The notes: generated from the sequence alone by a model not told the origin. A stretch of DNA of 64,000 nt from Dichotomocladium elegans (GCA_025716815.1 JAIXMN010000005.1:310001-374000); one strand, 5' to 3'; shown: positions 1-12,301, counted from the stretch's first letter. Translations and numbers: made by a program.

Positions 1-215
1 ACAGCCTTCTTGAGACTTTCCTATTGTAAGTGACATGTGCAATAGGTTCGCAATGGTGATTAAAAACGTTCTGTATGACAGGAGAGGGGGGACACGACGC
101 AACATAACAAAAAAGCAGTGCGTGAAAAAGGGCTGACCTCCAATTGTCGAATCCTTGCATCCAGCTCCGCAACGGATTTTCCTTCCAAGATGAAGTCGAC
201 GAGTTCTTTTGATTT
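1..215 (-). CDS. Partial unidentified protein, edge of window
   Basis: Two exons are visible on the minus strand. One (138-215) follows a long T-tract ending in AG and encodes 26 residues including VDFILEGKSVAELDARIRQL; it ends at a GTCAGC donor. After a 117-bp intron (ends CAATAG) the next exon (1-20) continues in phase with ESLKKA and runs off the window. The sequence is charged and helical, suggesting a coiled coil. The first exon is not resolved: a short ATG exon at 402-423 (MTDSKWA) ends at a good GTACAG donor but is in the wrong phase, so an intervening exon or another start is needed. I do not recognise the family. Confidence 0.5.
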
Positions 216-423
216 CTAAAAAAAAAAAAAAAGGAGAGATAAATGCTTCAGTCTTTTCCATCTTGGACAAAGCATAGAAACAAACAGAGGAATCATTCTT
301 GTGTGTCCAATTCGTTAGGGAACATTGGGAGCTGCACACCTAATGAGTAATCGGTACGACATTGTGTAGCATTGGCCGACGCTTAATATATATATCTGTA
401 CCTGCCCATTTTGAGTCCGTCAT

Positions 424-1710
424 AATTGACTTGTTTGCGTTTCACTGTGAACGGACCCACACTGCTGACTGATCGGCGAGGAAAAGGCGACGGTCGATAA
501 CTCATGGCTGAGGAACGGAAGACAAGATAAATTATGAGCCATTCTTTGCAAAAGAAGGAAAGAATGAAGATATAGAGATCTATTCTGATCGGGACGGATG
601 GGTTGGGAGATCTTAAATATCTCCCAATTACGCCAGAGATAGGGCGACGTCACCAAAGATGGGTTCGTGATTCAAGCAAGTACGACAATCGGTGATTGGA
701 TAAGCACATTGGTTTCAGTTGGGGGGGTAGTGCGGATTGTGTTGTCCATAGTGATTTCTTTGCGCTGGCCTGCCCTGGGCAAGAAAAAGGCGTGACGCTC
801 GATGCTACGAGAACGACAATAAACAGTCTTGGTCGGATCTTTTTTTTTTTCACGCCACATACTCGTTTCCATTACTGTATTATGACAAAGGGGAGAGGAT
901 TTGCGCATGAAAAAGAACCTGCCCTGGGTTACTGAATTTCTTTTCCGACGATGAAGCAGGAACCAACCACGGGTTGAGTAACAAGCGAAGCCAATCTAAT
1001 ACGCACTGTAAAAACACAAAGCTTCTGATTGCGGCAGGGCACGTCGAACCCTAATCCACTGATTTCACTTTCTCTTCGAACCCTTTCGGCTTCCCTCTCC
1101 CCCTTCTTTTCTCTTTATCTGCATTAAAGTGTAGGAGCAATGTTTTGTTCCTGACAGAAGCGAGGGAAGGTGGACGTAAGATCCTGAAAAAAAAAGCGGT
1201 GACACACCATTGGCAGTCTAGTGGTATAAAAAAATATGTTTATCCGAGTAGGGTAATAAGCTGGGCTTGTATGCATAATCGAAGAGAAAGATTGCATGAT
1301 ACAGCAGACGAGCTAGGAAATTGAGAGATGTGCTTCGTGCTGCCGACCATCGCGGTATCGGTGTAGGGGGGATGCCTCTGCATGCGCCAATCGACAGACA
1401 CCAATCTCTCATAACTAGGCAATACCATGACGAGGGTAGAGAGGTATTATTATGATGAGAGTGCGGGTCTCAGCCATGTGCCGAAAAATAAAAAATTTGG
1501 ACCAGTCGCGCATTGCGAGAGAAAACTTTTCTCTTTCGAGCAAACAACCACCACTCAAAATTTTCTTTTGGTTCCTGGTTGTATTTCGCCTCCTTCGCGC
1601 CTGCCTATCCTTCGCTCCCCTCGGTTCCTGCTCAAAGCTCTCTTTCTTTTCTTTCTTTTTTTTCTCTTTCGTCATCCGCACCGCCTGGTTTTCTCCGTCT
1701 CTCCGTCACC
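424..1710. other. Intergenic region, putative promoter of the Rua1-like gene
   Basis: No convincing gene is seen. The last ~100 bases before the ATG at 1711 are strongly pyrimidine-rich (CTTT/TTTTC runs at about 1640-1705), as in many fungal core promoters. Short ORFs here are low-complexity or overlap homopolymers. Confidence 0.5.
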
Positions 1711-3655
1711 ATGGATGTCCAGAAGTTCATGCCACAGCGCCATGAGGAGCTCCAGCTTCGGCATTATGCACAGCTGAACACGATGCCCGACCATCTCAAG
1801 ACCCAGTCGTTACCTCCTCTCGCAAGCTTGTCTCAGCATGTCATCAAGGAACAGGAATACGTCACATCAGTCGTCAACAAGGACCGGCCATCGTCTTCTT
1901 ATGCATCATCTTTGCCCCTGAAACCAGAAAGTCCCATTCCTGGGATTCCGGCCTGCGTGTTTGACAAGAGGAAGAGTAGCCCTGCAGTCCTGGGTGTGCC
2001 GCTTGGTTTAGACGAAGAGGCACAAGCCAAGTTGAGCTTGCATCTCTCGCAACAACGAAATTCTATCGAAGCGGCCATGCTACTGGCAAATTTTAATCGC
2101 TTGCCGCTGACTCCCGCTTGTGACCAGTCAAAGGACGACAGCAGTGGTAATGTCAGAAAAAAATTGATCCTCGTTTATGCGCATAAAAATCCTAAATATC
2201 CACACATATATTTTTATATCCACGGGTATGTTCTTCTAGAACAAGCCAAGTCCTGTCCTGATGATAGCTTCTCTGTAGCCTCGGATACCACTTCCACATC
2301 GCGGCAGCAGCAGGATCTCCGGCAACGCCGCCATTCGCATCATGGCGGAATGACATGGGCATCCATGCCCTCTGAGTTCCTGGAACGATATCAAGAGAGT
2401 AGTGCGTCATCTTCCTCGACATCATCGTCTGCCTCATCCATGATTGCTGGTCATTACCATTACCAGCACTCTCACGGTGCAGCTGGCACTGGTGTGCCGC
2501 CTCCTTTATTAGCATGGGGTCACCCTGGTGATCCGTTACACAAGGAACATTATCATCCTCTTCACCAACACCATCCCCATGCGTTGCCCTCGCCTTTTCC
2601 GCCGACTGAAGGTCCCTACCGTTCTGGCAATACAACCCCATACGGATTTCCTCCGACGAGTGCAGTGAGTGATCATCAAGGACATATATCGCAACCAACT
2701 GCTGGCATGATCCACCCGTTATCGCAAGTATCTGGCGATGGCAGCAAGCCGGCTCAGCACTCGCAGCAAAATAATGGATCTTACTTTACATACTATCCCG
2801 CCATGCCGACTCCGCCCATCCACCAAGGACAATCGCATCCACTTCCCCCACCTCCGCATCACCCTCACTATTACTATCAGCATCCCCATGCCGGTAAATT
2901 GCCTTTGCCCACGCCTGCAGAAGGCGGCTTGCCTCCTCCAACAGCGGCAGGAGCGATACCAGGCCAATATGCAACGGTTGCTGCTGCTACTGCTGCTGCA
3001 TCATTACAGCCACCCAGATCAAACAACAAGCGAAAGAAAGCCCGAATGGAGCTTGATGAAGATGATATGTCTAATGCAGTGGAACCTGGAGATCCTGACT
3101 TTCCTGATATGTCACTTAAAGACATTGAGGCTGCGCGTGTGGACATTGAAGCCAGACCACGCCGCCAGAAATTGCGGTATCCTGGCGATAAGTACACACC
3201 CAAATGGGTACGATATAACGGACAGGCTAAGGAAGGCCTTTGTGACACCTGTCAGCCAGGCAAATGGCTTCAGCTTAAAAATAGCGCATTCTGGTAAGCA
3301 ACAACTCTTTCCCCATCCCTAAAGGATCATTCACACTCATAGTTAATTTCTGTTTAGGTACCATAAACAATTTTTCCATGGGATTTCATCGGTATCAGGA
3401 CAAGAGTTTATGCAACCTTTGGAGACACGCTGGATCGACCAAGATCTAGTAGAGGGCTTGTGCCACCAGTGCTGTCAATGGGTATCGGTGAGCAACGTTA
3501 AGAGAAAGAACAGTGTTCTTTGGTACCGACATGCCCATAAGGTAAGAAGTTTTTTGGTCTTCGTGCGGAATTAGTCAAGGTTATTAAAATTTTGCGTGCC
3601 CTTCTAGTGCCACGTCTATCATAAACCCAAAGCCAATGCAACGAAGCGACGTTGA
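1711..3655 (+). CDS. Rua1-like transcription regulator (DUF4451 C-terminal domain)
   Basis: Spliced model join(1711..2146,2240..3293,3358..3541,3608..3655), 573 aa. The N-terminal ~480 residues are low-complexity (Ser, His, Pro, Gln). The C-terminal ~130 residues carry the cysteine-rich domain known from the Ustilago regulator Rua1: CDTC followed by WYHKQF, then CHQC, WYRHAHKCHVYHK and a basic tail ending ATKRR. The paired CxxC and His residues suggest zinc binding, so a nuclear DNA-binding role is inferred. Introns 2 and 3 have clear GTAAGC/GTAAGA donors and the domain only reads through after splicing. Intron 1 (93 bp, AT-rich) is a multiple of three with no stop, so retention would also leave an open frame. 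The start is the first ATG after the pyrimidine tract; an upstream in-frame ATG (1513) would add a biased, UTR-like segment. Confidence 0.8.
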
Positions 3656-4839
3656 CCGTTTATAAACACACACAAAAAGACCCTCCCGTAAAAGTCCACT
3701 CTCTATGCACACACAACATACACCGGCACGCGCGCAAATCCTCCTCCCCGCTCCTATTAGCGTCGCCACCAAGCTTCCCACCTATGTACCGTTCATTGAA
3801 CGCTAGAGTGCTTGATTTCCCTCCCTCCCCCCGCTTCCGCTATCTCCATCTCTTCCTCGCTCTCTCCTGTCTTATCCTGTATATATTTATATTCTGTGTA
3901 AATGGTGTTATTCTCTCGATCTCTCTCACCCACCTTCTATTCAACCTTAACTAACTCTAAAAACCACCTTTCTAAAAATCCTTTTATATACAATCGACAC
4001 CACCACTATCAAAAAAAAAAAATTCAGTACCTTATAGTAGCCACCCTATTAGTTCGTTTCTATTCACAAACTATTAAAAAAACATGTTCTCTTTTTTTTT
4101 TATTATTATAAAGAAAAACTACTTCAAATAGTTGGTCATTAATTTCTATTGGTTTCTGACAGAGTGCAAATAGGTGCTCTCCACGTTTTTGGCACCTTGT
4201 CGCACCAAGGAAAAAGGCCGGCCGGTGATAAACATCTTGGCTACCCAGTAATGGAAAGAATCGGATGACGGATAGGGCTACGTACATACCCTTTTCTCTT
4301 TCTCTCTATATCTCTCTCAAAAAATTTAAGTACAAACGTTAGATTGAATGATCATGGATCTGCCGTCCGTGCCCAATATTTTCTTTTTTTTGGGGGGGGA
4401 AGTGTTGGGGCGGGGGGGAAAGGGGCAACATTTATTAAAGCAAGTACCAAATGAGAACAGAATAATATTTACGTCAGAGAGAGAGTGTGTGTGTGTGTTT
4501 GTGGAAAAAATGAGAATATTATTTACTACATTATTTTTAAGTTAGAATAAGTGAAAGATTTCCAAACCAGCGGAAAAAAAAGAGCGTGTGTATAGAAAAC
4601 AAAGATACGAGGCTAAGAGATATAGAAAGGGCGAGGCGTATGTGGGAAGAGGTTGCGTGTATACAAGAGGATAAATCATACGGAAAAAGAAAGATAAAAA
4701 AAAAAGCATACGAGAGGGCGGAGGTAGTGCTGTAGGAATACATTGAGGGTGTGATGGAATTGGGGCAAGAGGGTTTAGAGACGAAAAATGAAAGGTGAGC
4801 TGAGGAGAAATAAATGACATAAAAAGGAAAGGGGGGGAA
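3656..4839. other. Convergent 3' intergenic region
   Basis: Lies between the ends of the Rua1-like (+) and homeodomain (-) genes. It holds AT-rich and homopolymer tracts, a GT-repeat near 4488-4500 and G-tracts near 4392-4422. A TGTATATA element (Pumilio-type) at 3878-3885 falls in the expected 3' UTR of the Rua1-like gene. No coding signal seen. Confidence 0.5.
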
Positions 4840-5727
4840 TTAATCGGATGAAGCGTCAGGTGATGATTCGTCTCGGACGATTCTCAACAGACGTTGACGC
4901 TCGCGTGTTCGGATGGCCTGACGCCTGTTTTGAAACCAGATCTGCACTGTTCTTGGGCTCATCCCAAGCTGGCGGCCGAGCTCGGCACGGAGCTGTGTGG
5001 AAGGAAAGACGGTGCGTTCAAAGACCCTGTTGAGCACCTCGAGTTGTTTTGCATTCGCCCGTCGTCGCTTGGCCTTGAGGGGAAGGTTCGGGCCATCGTC
5101 TAGCGAGATTGGATCGTGCTCATGATCACTCACCTCGGAGCTGCTGTCGTAGAGTGATCGCGGCGGCTGTTGCTTCTTGAGTGGCAGTTTAGTAACGCAA
5201 GTGCTTTTTGATGCGTCACTGCAACTACTCGAGGTGGAGGCCAGAGACGAGACCGAGGACGCCATCGAGTCATGCATCCATATGGTATTGCGATTGTTAG
5301 GCTGATGATGATCCGGCTCGACTGCAACAAACGGCTTTGGGAGAGGCAGACAGGGCGCAGGAGCTGAGAATGATGCAGGACGCGAGAGCATCGCAGGCCA
5401 TGTGTCTGCAATGGAAGGTAGTGTGGGCAGCGGTGGCGGCGGATAGGCTGATGATGCGCTCACTGGGGAGGGTGTTCTCGCCGGCGATAGGCTGGGTGTT
5501 TTCTCCTTCTCGTCTCCATTCAATAGACTAGATATGTCGAGTACAGCTGGACGTTCTGCGCGAGTCTTCTCGTTGCCGCTGGCGATTGGGTTGCTGCTGG
5601 TGGCGCTGTTGTAATGCGTTGCTACTGCAGCAGTTGCCTGGTTGAGCAGGCTGGATACCGAAAACGCTGTCATGTATGTATGAAAAAAGAGAGCAGACGG
5701 AGACAGAGACAGAGACAGAGGTGACAA
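4840..5727 (-). CDS. Homeodomain transcription factor
   Basis: A single exon encodes up to 295 aa. A typical homeodomain lies near the C-terminus (about residues 220-278): it starts KRRRANAKQLEVL, has the recognition helix with WFQNRRQ, and is followed by an arginine-rich tail. The N-terminal two thirds are Ser/Pro/Ala-rich and probably disordered. The ATG at 5727 begins with 18 residues coming from a CT-repeat; the second ATG (5673, MTAFSVSS) is a more likely start, giving 277 aa. The domain resembles fungal Yox1/Pho2-type factors, but I cannot assign an ortholog. Expected role: sequence-specific DNA binding in the nucleus. Confidence 0.88.
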   Translation of the reverse strand: MSPLSLSLSPSALFFHTYMTAFSVSSLLNQATAAVATHYNSATSSNPIASGNEKTRAERPAVLDISSLLNGDEKEKTPSLSPARTPSPVSASSAYPPPPLPTLPSIADTWPAMLSRPASFSAPAPCLPLPKPFVAVEPDHHQPNNRNTIWMHDSMASSVSSLASTSSSCSDASKSTCVTKLPLKKQQPPRSLYDSSSEVSDHEHDPISLDDGPNLPLKAKRRRANAKQLEVLNRVFERTVFPSTQLRAELGRQLGMSPRTVQIWFQNRRQAIRTRERQRLLRIVRDESSPDASSD

Positions 5728-8464
5728 TGGAGAGCGAGAAAGAGAAACAGGAACCAGGGAAGAGAGAGAGAGAGAAAGAAAGAAAGAGAGAGAGGGAAGG
5801 GCAGGTACTGGGACCGATGGGCACTGGAGATTTATAAGTTATGGTCAAGCGGACTGTTCGCTCAACCCCCATTTCTTCTGACTGTACCTTTTTAGGGCTG
5901 ATGCTGTAATCGCTCGAGCCAACGTGTCAAGACGAATTCGGGGATTTGGGGGGAGAATAACAAATTTCATTTACTTTCCCCGATATGAAGCATCATTGGA
6001 GAGAGTCGATGTCGTCCGATTTTTCATCGTTCCACAAACTAGGGTCTGGTCCCATTGGCGAAAGCCCATTGATCATGGGGAGCACATTTCGCTCTCCATT
6101 GTTTCATTGCGGCCTTTTCCTCTTTTACTATGGTAACGAAACCGCTGGTTTTGGGAGGTCCGGCCCCTTTTTGGAACTTGCTCGTCTGCTCACGATTACA
6201 GACTAAATGCTCTTGAAGGAATACAAGCGCTTCATACAACATATTAATTTCATTTCTTATCCCCTCCCTCCCTCCCTCCCTCCCTCCCTCACCCTTCCCA
6301 CTTCCTAGTGTGGAAACCTCACGCTTTTCAAATCCTCCGACATGCGCAAGTGCTCGCGCCTTGGGTTCTCTCAACTTCCTCCCAAAAGCTGAGCAGTCGA
6401 TTGCGAAGAGACCTTTCCTTTTTTATCCTTTGACAACTGGGAACGCGAGCGTGCGCGCACACACACACACTCGCGCGTCGTTTGGCTTGCACTAGCATTA
6501 ATGATACTTAATATTATTACAATAATTAAAGATGCAAGTCGTAAACCAACGATAATGATCGGGCCGATAAATTACCTGTCCAAACTATTAATTTTCGAAA
6601 CCAGTTCGTTCTTCGTCTTTTATTATTATTATCTCACCCCGCATCCAACCTTCCTCCCCCCGCCTATCCTCATCCCCGATCAGTCTTGGCACATGGAACA
6701 ACCGAAGCGAAACGAGTTGTGCAGGGCTGGACAGGCTGTTTAGCACGCGGCACATAAAGTCCAAATATGGTAATTTAGCTCGCGCGCATTCGCAGTTGAG
6801 ATGCTGTTACCGTTGAGGGAATGCAAGGTTTATTTTTGCAGTGTTGCCTTTTTTTAGGGCACCCCCCATCTGCTGTGTAATGACAGGAAATACTCCGCTA
6901 AAAGAAAAAAGAAAAAAACACAGTAGAAAGATCCTGTCTGGGATAATTAGTGTGTCTATGCGCGCGCACTTGCGCCAGTTTGCAATCTAAGATCGATTTT
7001 CAATATTAAGACTCTTCTTTTTAATCACGCCACTTCTCTTTTCGGTTACACATCTTAGACTTATGCATTCTTCTTTTTTAATATTCTATCTTTCATCCAC
7101 CACGTTTTCATCACTCGCCTTGCATGCATGAAAACATTACCCGTACATCGGAGACCAAAAATTCTTCTCTTTACCGCTCCTGTCCTGTTTTGCCCGGTCG
7201 CTCGTCCACGGTTCACTCTTTTGCTTTTTTTTTTTTTTGCACCGCCGCACCTCTTCCGGGATCGACCAATGATAAGAAAAAAAAAAAGAACCACTTCTTT
7301 CTCCTCGTCCCCCCCCTTCCACCTCTGACTCTGTCATTGGTAATTATCCGATCTTACCCGCTTAGCAACCTACTATCACCTGGCAAATACTTCATTGGGA
7401 CTGGGAACTTACAATTTGATCATATGTCAACATTTGTCTTCTTTCGATGTCACAGAACTCCTGAACAATATAGCTTTCGATGCATAACTAAGAGATGGGG
7501 ATCAGGTATGCCATCGAAAGATGTCTCCTTAGGAAAATGTTCAAAAAAGATAGGATGTATTAACGGCCCCTGAAGGTTCCTACCTGTAAAGTTTATGTGG
7601 ACTCCTCGATGCGATAGTTATCCGTGATAAACCTATTTAAGCTACTGTCATTTAGATAAGCAGCAGAGTTTGGTGGAACGGGTGGCATTTTTTTTTTACC
7701 TTGGCAACTTAAAACTACATGATAAATCCGCCCATAAAATGAAGGGGTGATCAGCTGGTCTGTAGTACAGTAAATGGCCTTGACAACTATGTTATGATCA
7801 ACGCAACGGTGATTCTTTCGGTATCACGTTTTATCCTAATATCGCCGGGTGGTGTATGTTCAACTTGATTCTTTCTGTCGTTCATTATTTTTTCTTTGTA
7901 TGATGTAGTGGTGGCAATAGACAAATGCTGCAGAGAGGTCGATGCCGTAGTCTGTCACTGAATTGATGGAGGGAGGCGAGAGATATGCTGGCTTACATGT
8001 ATGTCTACATCTAAAAGGGAAAATAGGGCAGACGCACCCATTTGCACACAAACGCAGTGTAAATAAAAAGCATTGGATGTTTTCCGCAGAATCCGCCTAT
8101 TAGTCTGTGCATTCAACACCCTTTCGTTCTTCCATTGACAATCGTGATTGCTTCCAAGACGGCAACTTTATGTTCTGCTAGTCCCTTGCATTCGAGCAGG
8201 ATATCTACCTTATTACGTTTCTATTTCTTCACTCTCATTAGGCCATTCCATGGCCGAGCGTTTTTGTGCAAGGTTTTATTGTGTACACCTGAGATGTGTG
8301 AGACAGTAGTACAGAGCCTTGCATGAATCTAATGAACAAGCTTCAATCTTTAGAAACTTGGTTTTAAACCCAGCCTGGGCTGGCAGAAAATGAAACGCTG
8401 TTACTTTTTTCGTGTTATCCTCGCTCATCATCGTCATTCAGGATACACGTCAACAAAAAACATA
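5728..8464. other. Long intergenic region between divergent genes
   Basis: About 2.7 kb separate the homeodomain gene (-) from HAUS1 (+). I see purine/pyrimidine-biased stretches (5760-5800), a CCCT repeat at 6261-6290, a short CA repeat near 6456-6470 and many T/A homopolymers. ORFs here (for example 7124-7573 +) have biased composition and no recognisable domain. It probably holds the promoter of the homeodomain gene; nothing else can be supported. Confidence 0.45.
6261..6290. repeat. CCCT tetranucleotide microsatellite
   Basis: About seven tandem CCCT units in intergenic DNA. Confidence 0.9.
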
Positions 8465-9892
8465 ATGGCCACTGTGGATCGTCGTTCTAGCATTATTAGT
8501 GTCCACGAAGAATCCTCACCGCCTCCGACCAGCGACAACGACGTCACCATTTCCCCTTACGACCGTTGGAATCGGGTTTGCAGATGCTTCTATTTATCCG
8601 GCTACGTGCACTTGCTTGCAGAGACATGACACTGATATGAGAAATGACAAAGATTGACAATTGGCTCCAAGATCTTTACACTGCAGAAGTTCCGACCTAC
8701 GAGAAGGATGATGTCACTCTTCAAAGTCTGAATGAACTTCATGCAAAAACGATGGAGGCGAATCGTATTATGGAGACGGTGTTGCAGGCTCAGAAGCAAA
8801 TAAGCGACGACAACTTGCGACAAGGTAAGCTCTACGAGCATCCATCCAATAAGCTTAGTTCTCTGTGATCATATCCATTAACTTTTTTCTCATCAGCTGA
8901 AGCATGGCAAGAAAAGCTGGACTCCCTCGAGTTTAGTAAATCTAATATGTCTGACGAAGGAAAACGTTCATTGGATACTCTTGCCATGCTTGCCGTCCGC
9001 CTTGGACTCGACAGCACTTCGCTAAGCAGGTTTGTTACAGCTCCCGCCCCTCCCCCCCCAAAAAAAAATAACTCCTCGATTTCGCAAAAAGAAAAAATAA
9101 ACTCTGGATGGAGTATAGCTACCAAACTGCAATCGCCCATCTCACGATGGAGACCATGGATGCGAAGATAGAAGTCAAGGATATGAAAGATACAGAATAC
9201 GCTCTTCAGAATCGCATAGATAACGCAGAGTCTGAATTGAACAAAATGAAGGCGTAAGCAATCCAAACAAACAAAAAAGGCTCGCTCGGCCGGTGGTATT
9301 AAGCACCCCCGTTCTAATTGTGCATTAGTCTGTTGTCGTCTATGAGGATGCGATACCAAGGAGAAGAAAAGGAGTTGATGCAACATTGGCAGAAAGATAC
9401 TGAAGCGTTGAAGCACCAAATGGAGGCTGCGAAACCGAAATATGCCATGATGCAGGTAGGAAAAACCCACCTTTTTTTAGTGTTATCGAGGCTGAATGTG
9501 ATTTGTTCTGCATAGAGAGAGTATGAGGCTCTTGGGGTTGAGCAGCAGGAGCTCCGATTGTCGGCAATAAATAAGCTGGAACAGGACCTAGATGCGCTGG
9601 ACGCCGTTTTAGCTGAAAAGAACAGCGTCATCTCCTCCTATCATGATTTACCGCCTGTGAGTTTGACTCGTCAAGACGTTGCTTGAATCATCTAATCATA
9701 TGCTCTGCGTGATTTCTGTATTAGGATATGATGCTTGCATCATTGAAGTTCAAAGAGAATCAGAAGCATCTGGTAAGCACAGAACAACTGTTTGGATTTA
9801 CTACATGTATCTTATTTTTTTTCTCTCCTAAGCTCGATCTCCGGCAAGAACGTGAGCAATTGCTTGCAGATATTGCCAACCGTATCCACTAA
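8465..9892 (+). CDS. HAUS1: HAUS augmin-like complex subunit 1
   Basis: Spliced model join(8465..8575,8653..8824,8897..9029,9119..9253,9329..9455,9516..9656,9725..9772,9833..9892), 308 aa, close to the ~280 aa of animal HAUS1. Augmin recruits gamma-tubulin to existing microtubules to nucleate branches. Diagnostic pieces: NWLQDLY near the N-terminus, a long coiled coil, HWQKDTEALKHQM, the LPPDMMLASLKFKENQKHL block, and a C-terminus ending LLADIANRIH. All seven introns are short with GT-AG borders and phases agree throughout, which supports the model. First exon and start are the least certain; ATG 8465 gives a disordered Ser/Pro N-terminus before the first helix. It converges on the EB1 gene. 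Confidence 0.85.
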
Positions 9893-10304
9893 AGCATGAG
9901 AAACACGGGCAGATGCACGGCATATACATAGATGTATATGTGTATATACCTTCCCTTCTTGTACCTTTGCCAGGTTGGCAGTGCAATTATCATCTATCGA
10001 ATCAGATGCTCGCACATTCTATTAAGGGAGACCATCCAAAACTAATAAAGGCTCTTCTCCAGATATTTTTCGCGTAGTCGGATACGCTCATAAAACTGGT
10101 CAAAAGGGTGGACCTACTATGATAGCATGGATCTAGCAAGCGACATGATTCTGAGTACTGCACAGTAACCAAGGGTAAATGGAAGTTCGAGCGGATGTGT
10201 ATAGGAAAAAGAAAGGATGATGGAGTGTGTATGTGCATGTGCGTTGACTTATATATAGGGGAAATGCATCTTTTGTGTGTTTACTTTTTCTTCCTCCTTC
10301 ATCT
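9893..10304. other. Convergent 3' region of HAUS1 and EB1
   Basis: Shared 3' flank. Contains TGTATATA at 9941-9948, matching the element predicted for the Pumilio protein of this window, in the expected HAUS1 3' UTR. No gene seen. Confidence 0.5.
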
Positions 10305-11623
10305 CTAAAAGGTCTCATCATCATACACTTCCACAGAAGGATGACCCGCCATGCCACCCGTTACTTCTTCATCTTCCGGGGGAACCTCAAACCCATCCTA
10401 TAAAAGCAATGAACGTCAGTATAAATGCCATTCATCGCTGCGCGGGCGGGAGCACGTACTTCTGTGCTGTACAGAATGGTCTGAATCTCTTTGAACACGC
10501 CGATATCAGGCGCGTTTTCGCCATGTTCCTGTTCCAGCGAATCAATATGCTCTTGCACAATGATCTCAATGTCGCGTAGCTTGCCAAAGTAGAAATCCCT
10601 TTCTTTCTCCAGACCATCGACAGTCAACTTGAGTTCAGAAATCTGCTTGTTCAACTCGATTATCATGGCTGCTGAGTGGTTGTCAACACTGTGTGCGCCT
10701 GCGCTGCTCGCCGACAGGCGCCCCGACGTGGCCGATCCAGAACGTGTCGATGTAGCTGTACGCGCTATGAAAAGAAATGGGGTATCGCGCTGTTTATTAC
10801 TCTTCGTCCATCCTTGTTATCCTTTTTACGTACCCGAGGCACCTCCTGCATGACCTCCACCAGCTGTCTTGCGTGCAACAGCTGGTGGAGCTGATCCTCC
10901 GCTGCGAATGGCCGCCGCTTTAGCCGCACCGCTCTTGCGGCGACCGACGGCATCATAAGTGCCGCCTTGATAGTTTTGATCCCAGAACCGCTTTATCCAC
11001 TGCATGAATTCGAGGTTGTCCTGGAATTTGCATTTGACAAGTCGGTCTACGAGAATAATCTATCCGCATAATGTGTCCCGCGCACCCAGACAGGCTGTTA
11101 GTCTCATTCTTTCCCTCGGCCTCTCCCCTCTCTTTCTTTGTTTCGAAGATGCACTTTATTACCTTGTCGATCCTGAGTGCCCCCCAAAAAAAGTAGAAAA
11201 GAAATCATTAGGCAACTTAGCAACACTCCACACCGGCTACTATCCAGGATACATCGACTACACTTACTTGTGCTTCTCAAAAGTATGCTGGAGGACCTTG
11301 TAATTATTAATGTACTCGTACTCGTGCTTGGTATCAAACTTGACTTTGGTTAAGTGGACATCACCTATCCAACGCAACCCATTGTCAAAACTATCGCTTT
11401 CGTAAGACCATCTAGATATTACCATAGATTGAATCCATAATCTGACAGTAAGCAGCACCTAGAATAGACATATTGAGTTCTCAACTTGTTTGGCAGATCC
11501 CTCAAATTCAATGAGCACGCAGATGGCACACAAAATACCTGTGCCTGCCTGTTCGATTTTCCGGTAGTTGAGCTGGAGGAGATCATTCAACCAGGCAAGG
11601 AGTTCCATGCGAGATTCACCCAT
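10305..11623 (-). CDS. EB1/Mal3-family microtubule plus-end protein
   Basis: Spliced model complement(join(10305..10397,10460..10755,10834..11059,11163..11172,11268..11364,11423..11458,11539..11623)), 280 aa. The N-terminal calponin-homology domain (residues ~1-120) begins [13 protein letters not shown] and contains [30 protein letters not shown] and [21 protein letters not shown] Ser/Ala/Thr-rich linker leads to the EB-homology coiled coil ([20 protein letters not shown]), which carries the SxIP-binding surface, and an acidic tail ending DDETF, comparable to the EEY/F end of animal EB1. Joining exons in the CH domain requires a 10-nt micro-exon (11163-11172) encoding the conserved IDK residues. 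It tracks growing microtubule ends; likely partners here include the SxIP-bearing GAR protein. Confidence 0.92.
11163..11172 (-). other. 10-nt micro-exon of the EB1 gene
   Basis: Read on the minus strand: CTCAG, then GATCGACAAG, then GTAATA. It completes a Lys codon split by the upstream GTAAGT donor and adds Ile-Asp-Lys, the residues expected between the FEKHK and IILVDRL blocks. Without it the two flanking exons are out of phase and the family motif has a gap. Confidence 0.85.
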
Positions 11624-12301
11624 GATGGTTTAAAGGCTCAAAAAAGTATGAAAGAAAAAAAAAAGAGTGCGTGTGCGTATATGTGTGCAAGTAAGAAAGA
11701 GAGTTGTGCAGAAAGGCAAAGAAGAAAAAAAAACGAGGGGATACCATGCACCTTTTGGCGTGGCTTCCTTATATGGCTGGCCCCCCACTGGCTGCATGCC
11801 CATTTTAAAGACAAGAAAGGACGGCCCTGCCCCTACGAGTACTAACAGGGAAAAGATGAGGATCTTTTTCGTTGTTGTCTCGAACATTGGCCGAACCCGG
11901 ACTTGTGCATACAGTACCACAGCCTTTGCTCCCTTCTTCCTCCCCCTCCCCATCCCATTCCCACTCCGTGTTTCGTTTTGAACCCGTGGGGATTGGTCAG
12001 ATATCTGTTTCCCAACATAACAATTGCTGTGGTTTACCAAACGTGAAAGGAGTCATTCTCTGGATTTCTTATAGTCTCCTGTTCTCTTTTTCATATAAAG
12101 AGACAAGATTCAATAACAACAAAGATGAGCTCGACGAAGGGAGTAACAGCGTCTATATTTGCGCATATGTCGGCGTGGCGGTAATGTTATCGGAGAAGCG
12201 CATTGTGAACCAACAACGTTAGGAAATGAAAAACACAGACTAATAAGACGCACGTGGTAGCAAAATGGATTGGGTAGATTGTCAGAATTCATTTTAATGC
12301 G
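11624..12301. other. Upstream region of the EB1 gene
   Basis: Probable EB1 promoter and leader. Holds A-rich/GA-rich stretches on the plus strand (11640-11745) and no recognisable coding signal. Confidence 0.4.

Noticed and set aside
2192..2698. 168-codon minus-strand ORF in the Rua1-like gene
   Set aside because: Antisense of repetitive His/Ser codons; not a gene.
8832..9470. 212-codon minus-strand ORF opposite HAUS1
   Set aside because: Overlaps HAUS1 exons and introns; HAUS1 reading is supported by family motifs and splice phases.
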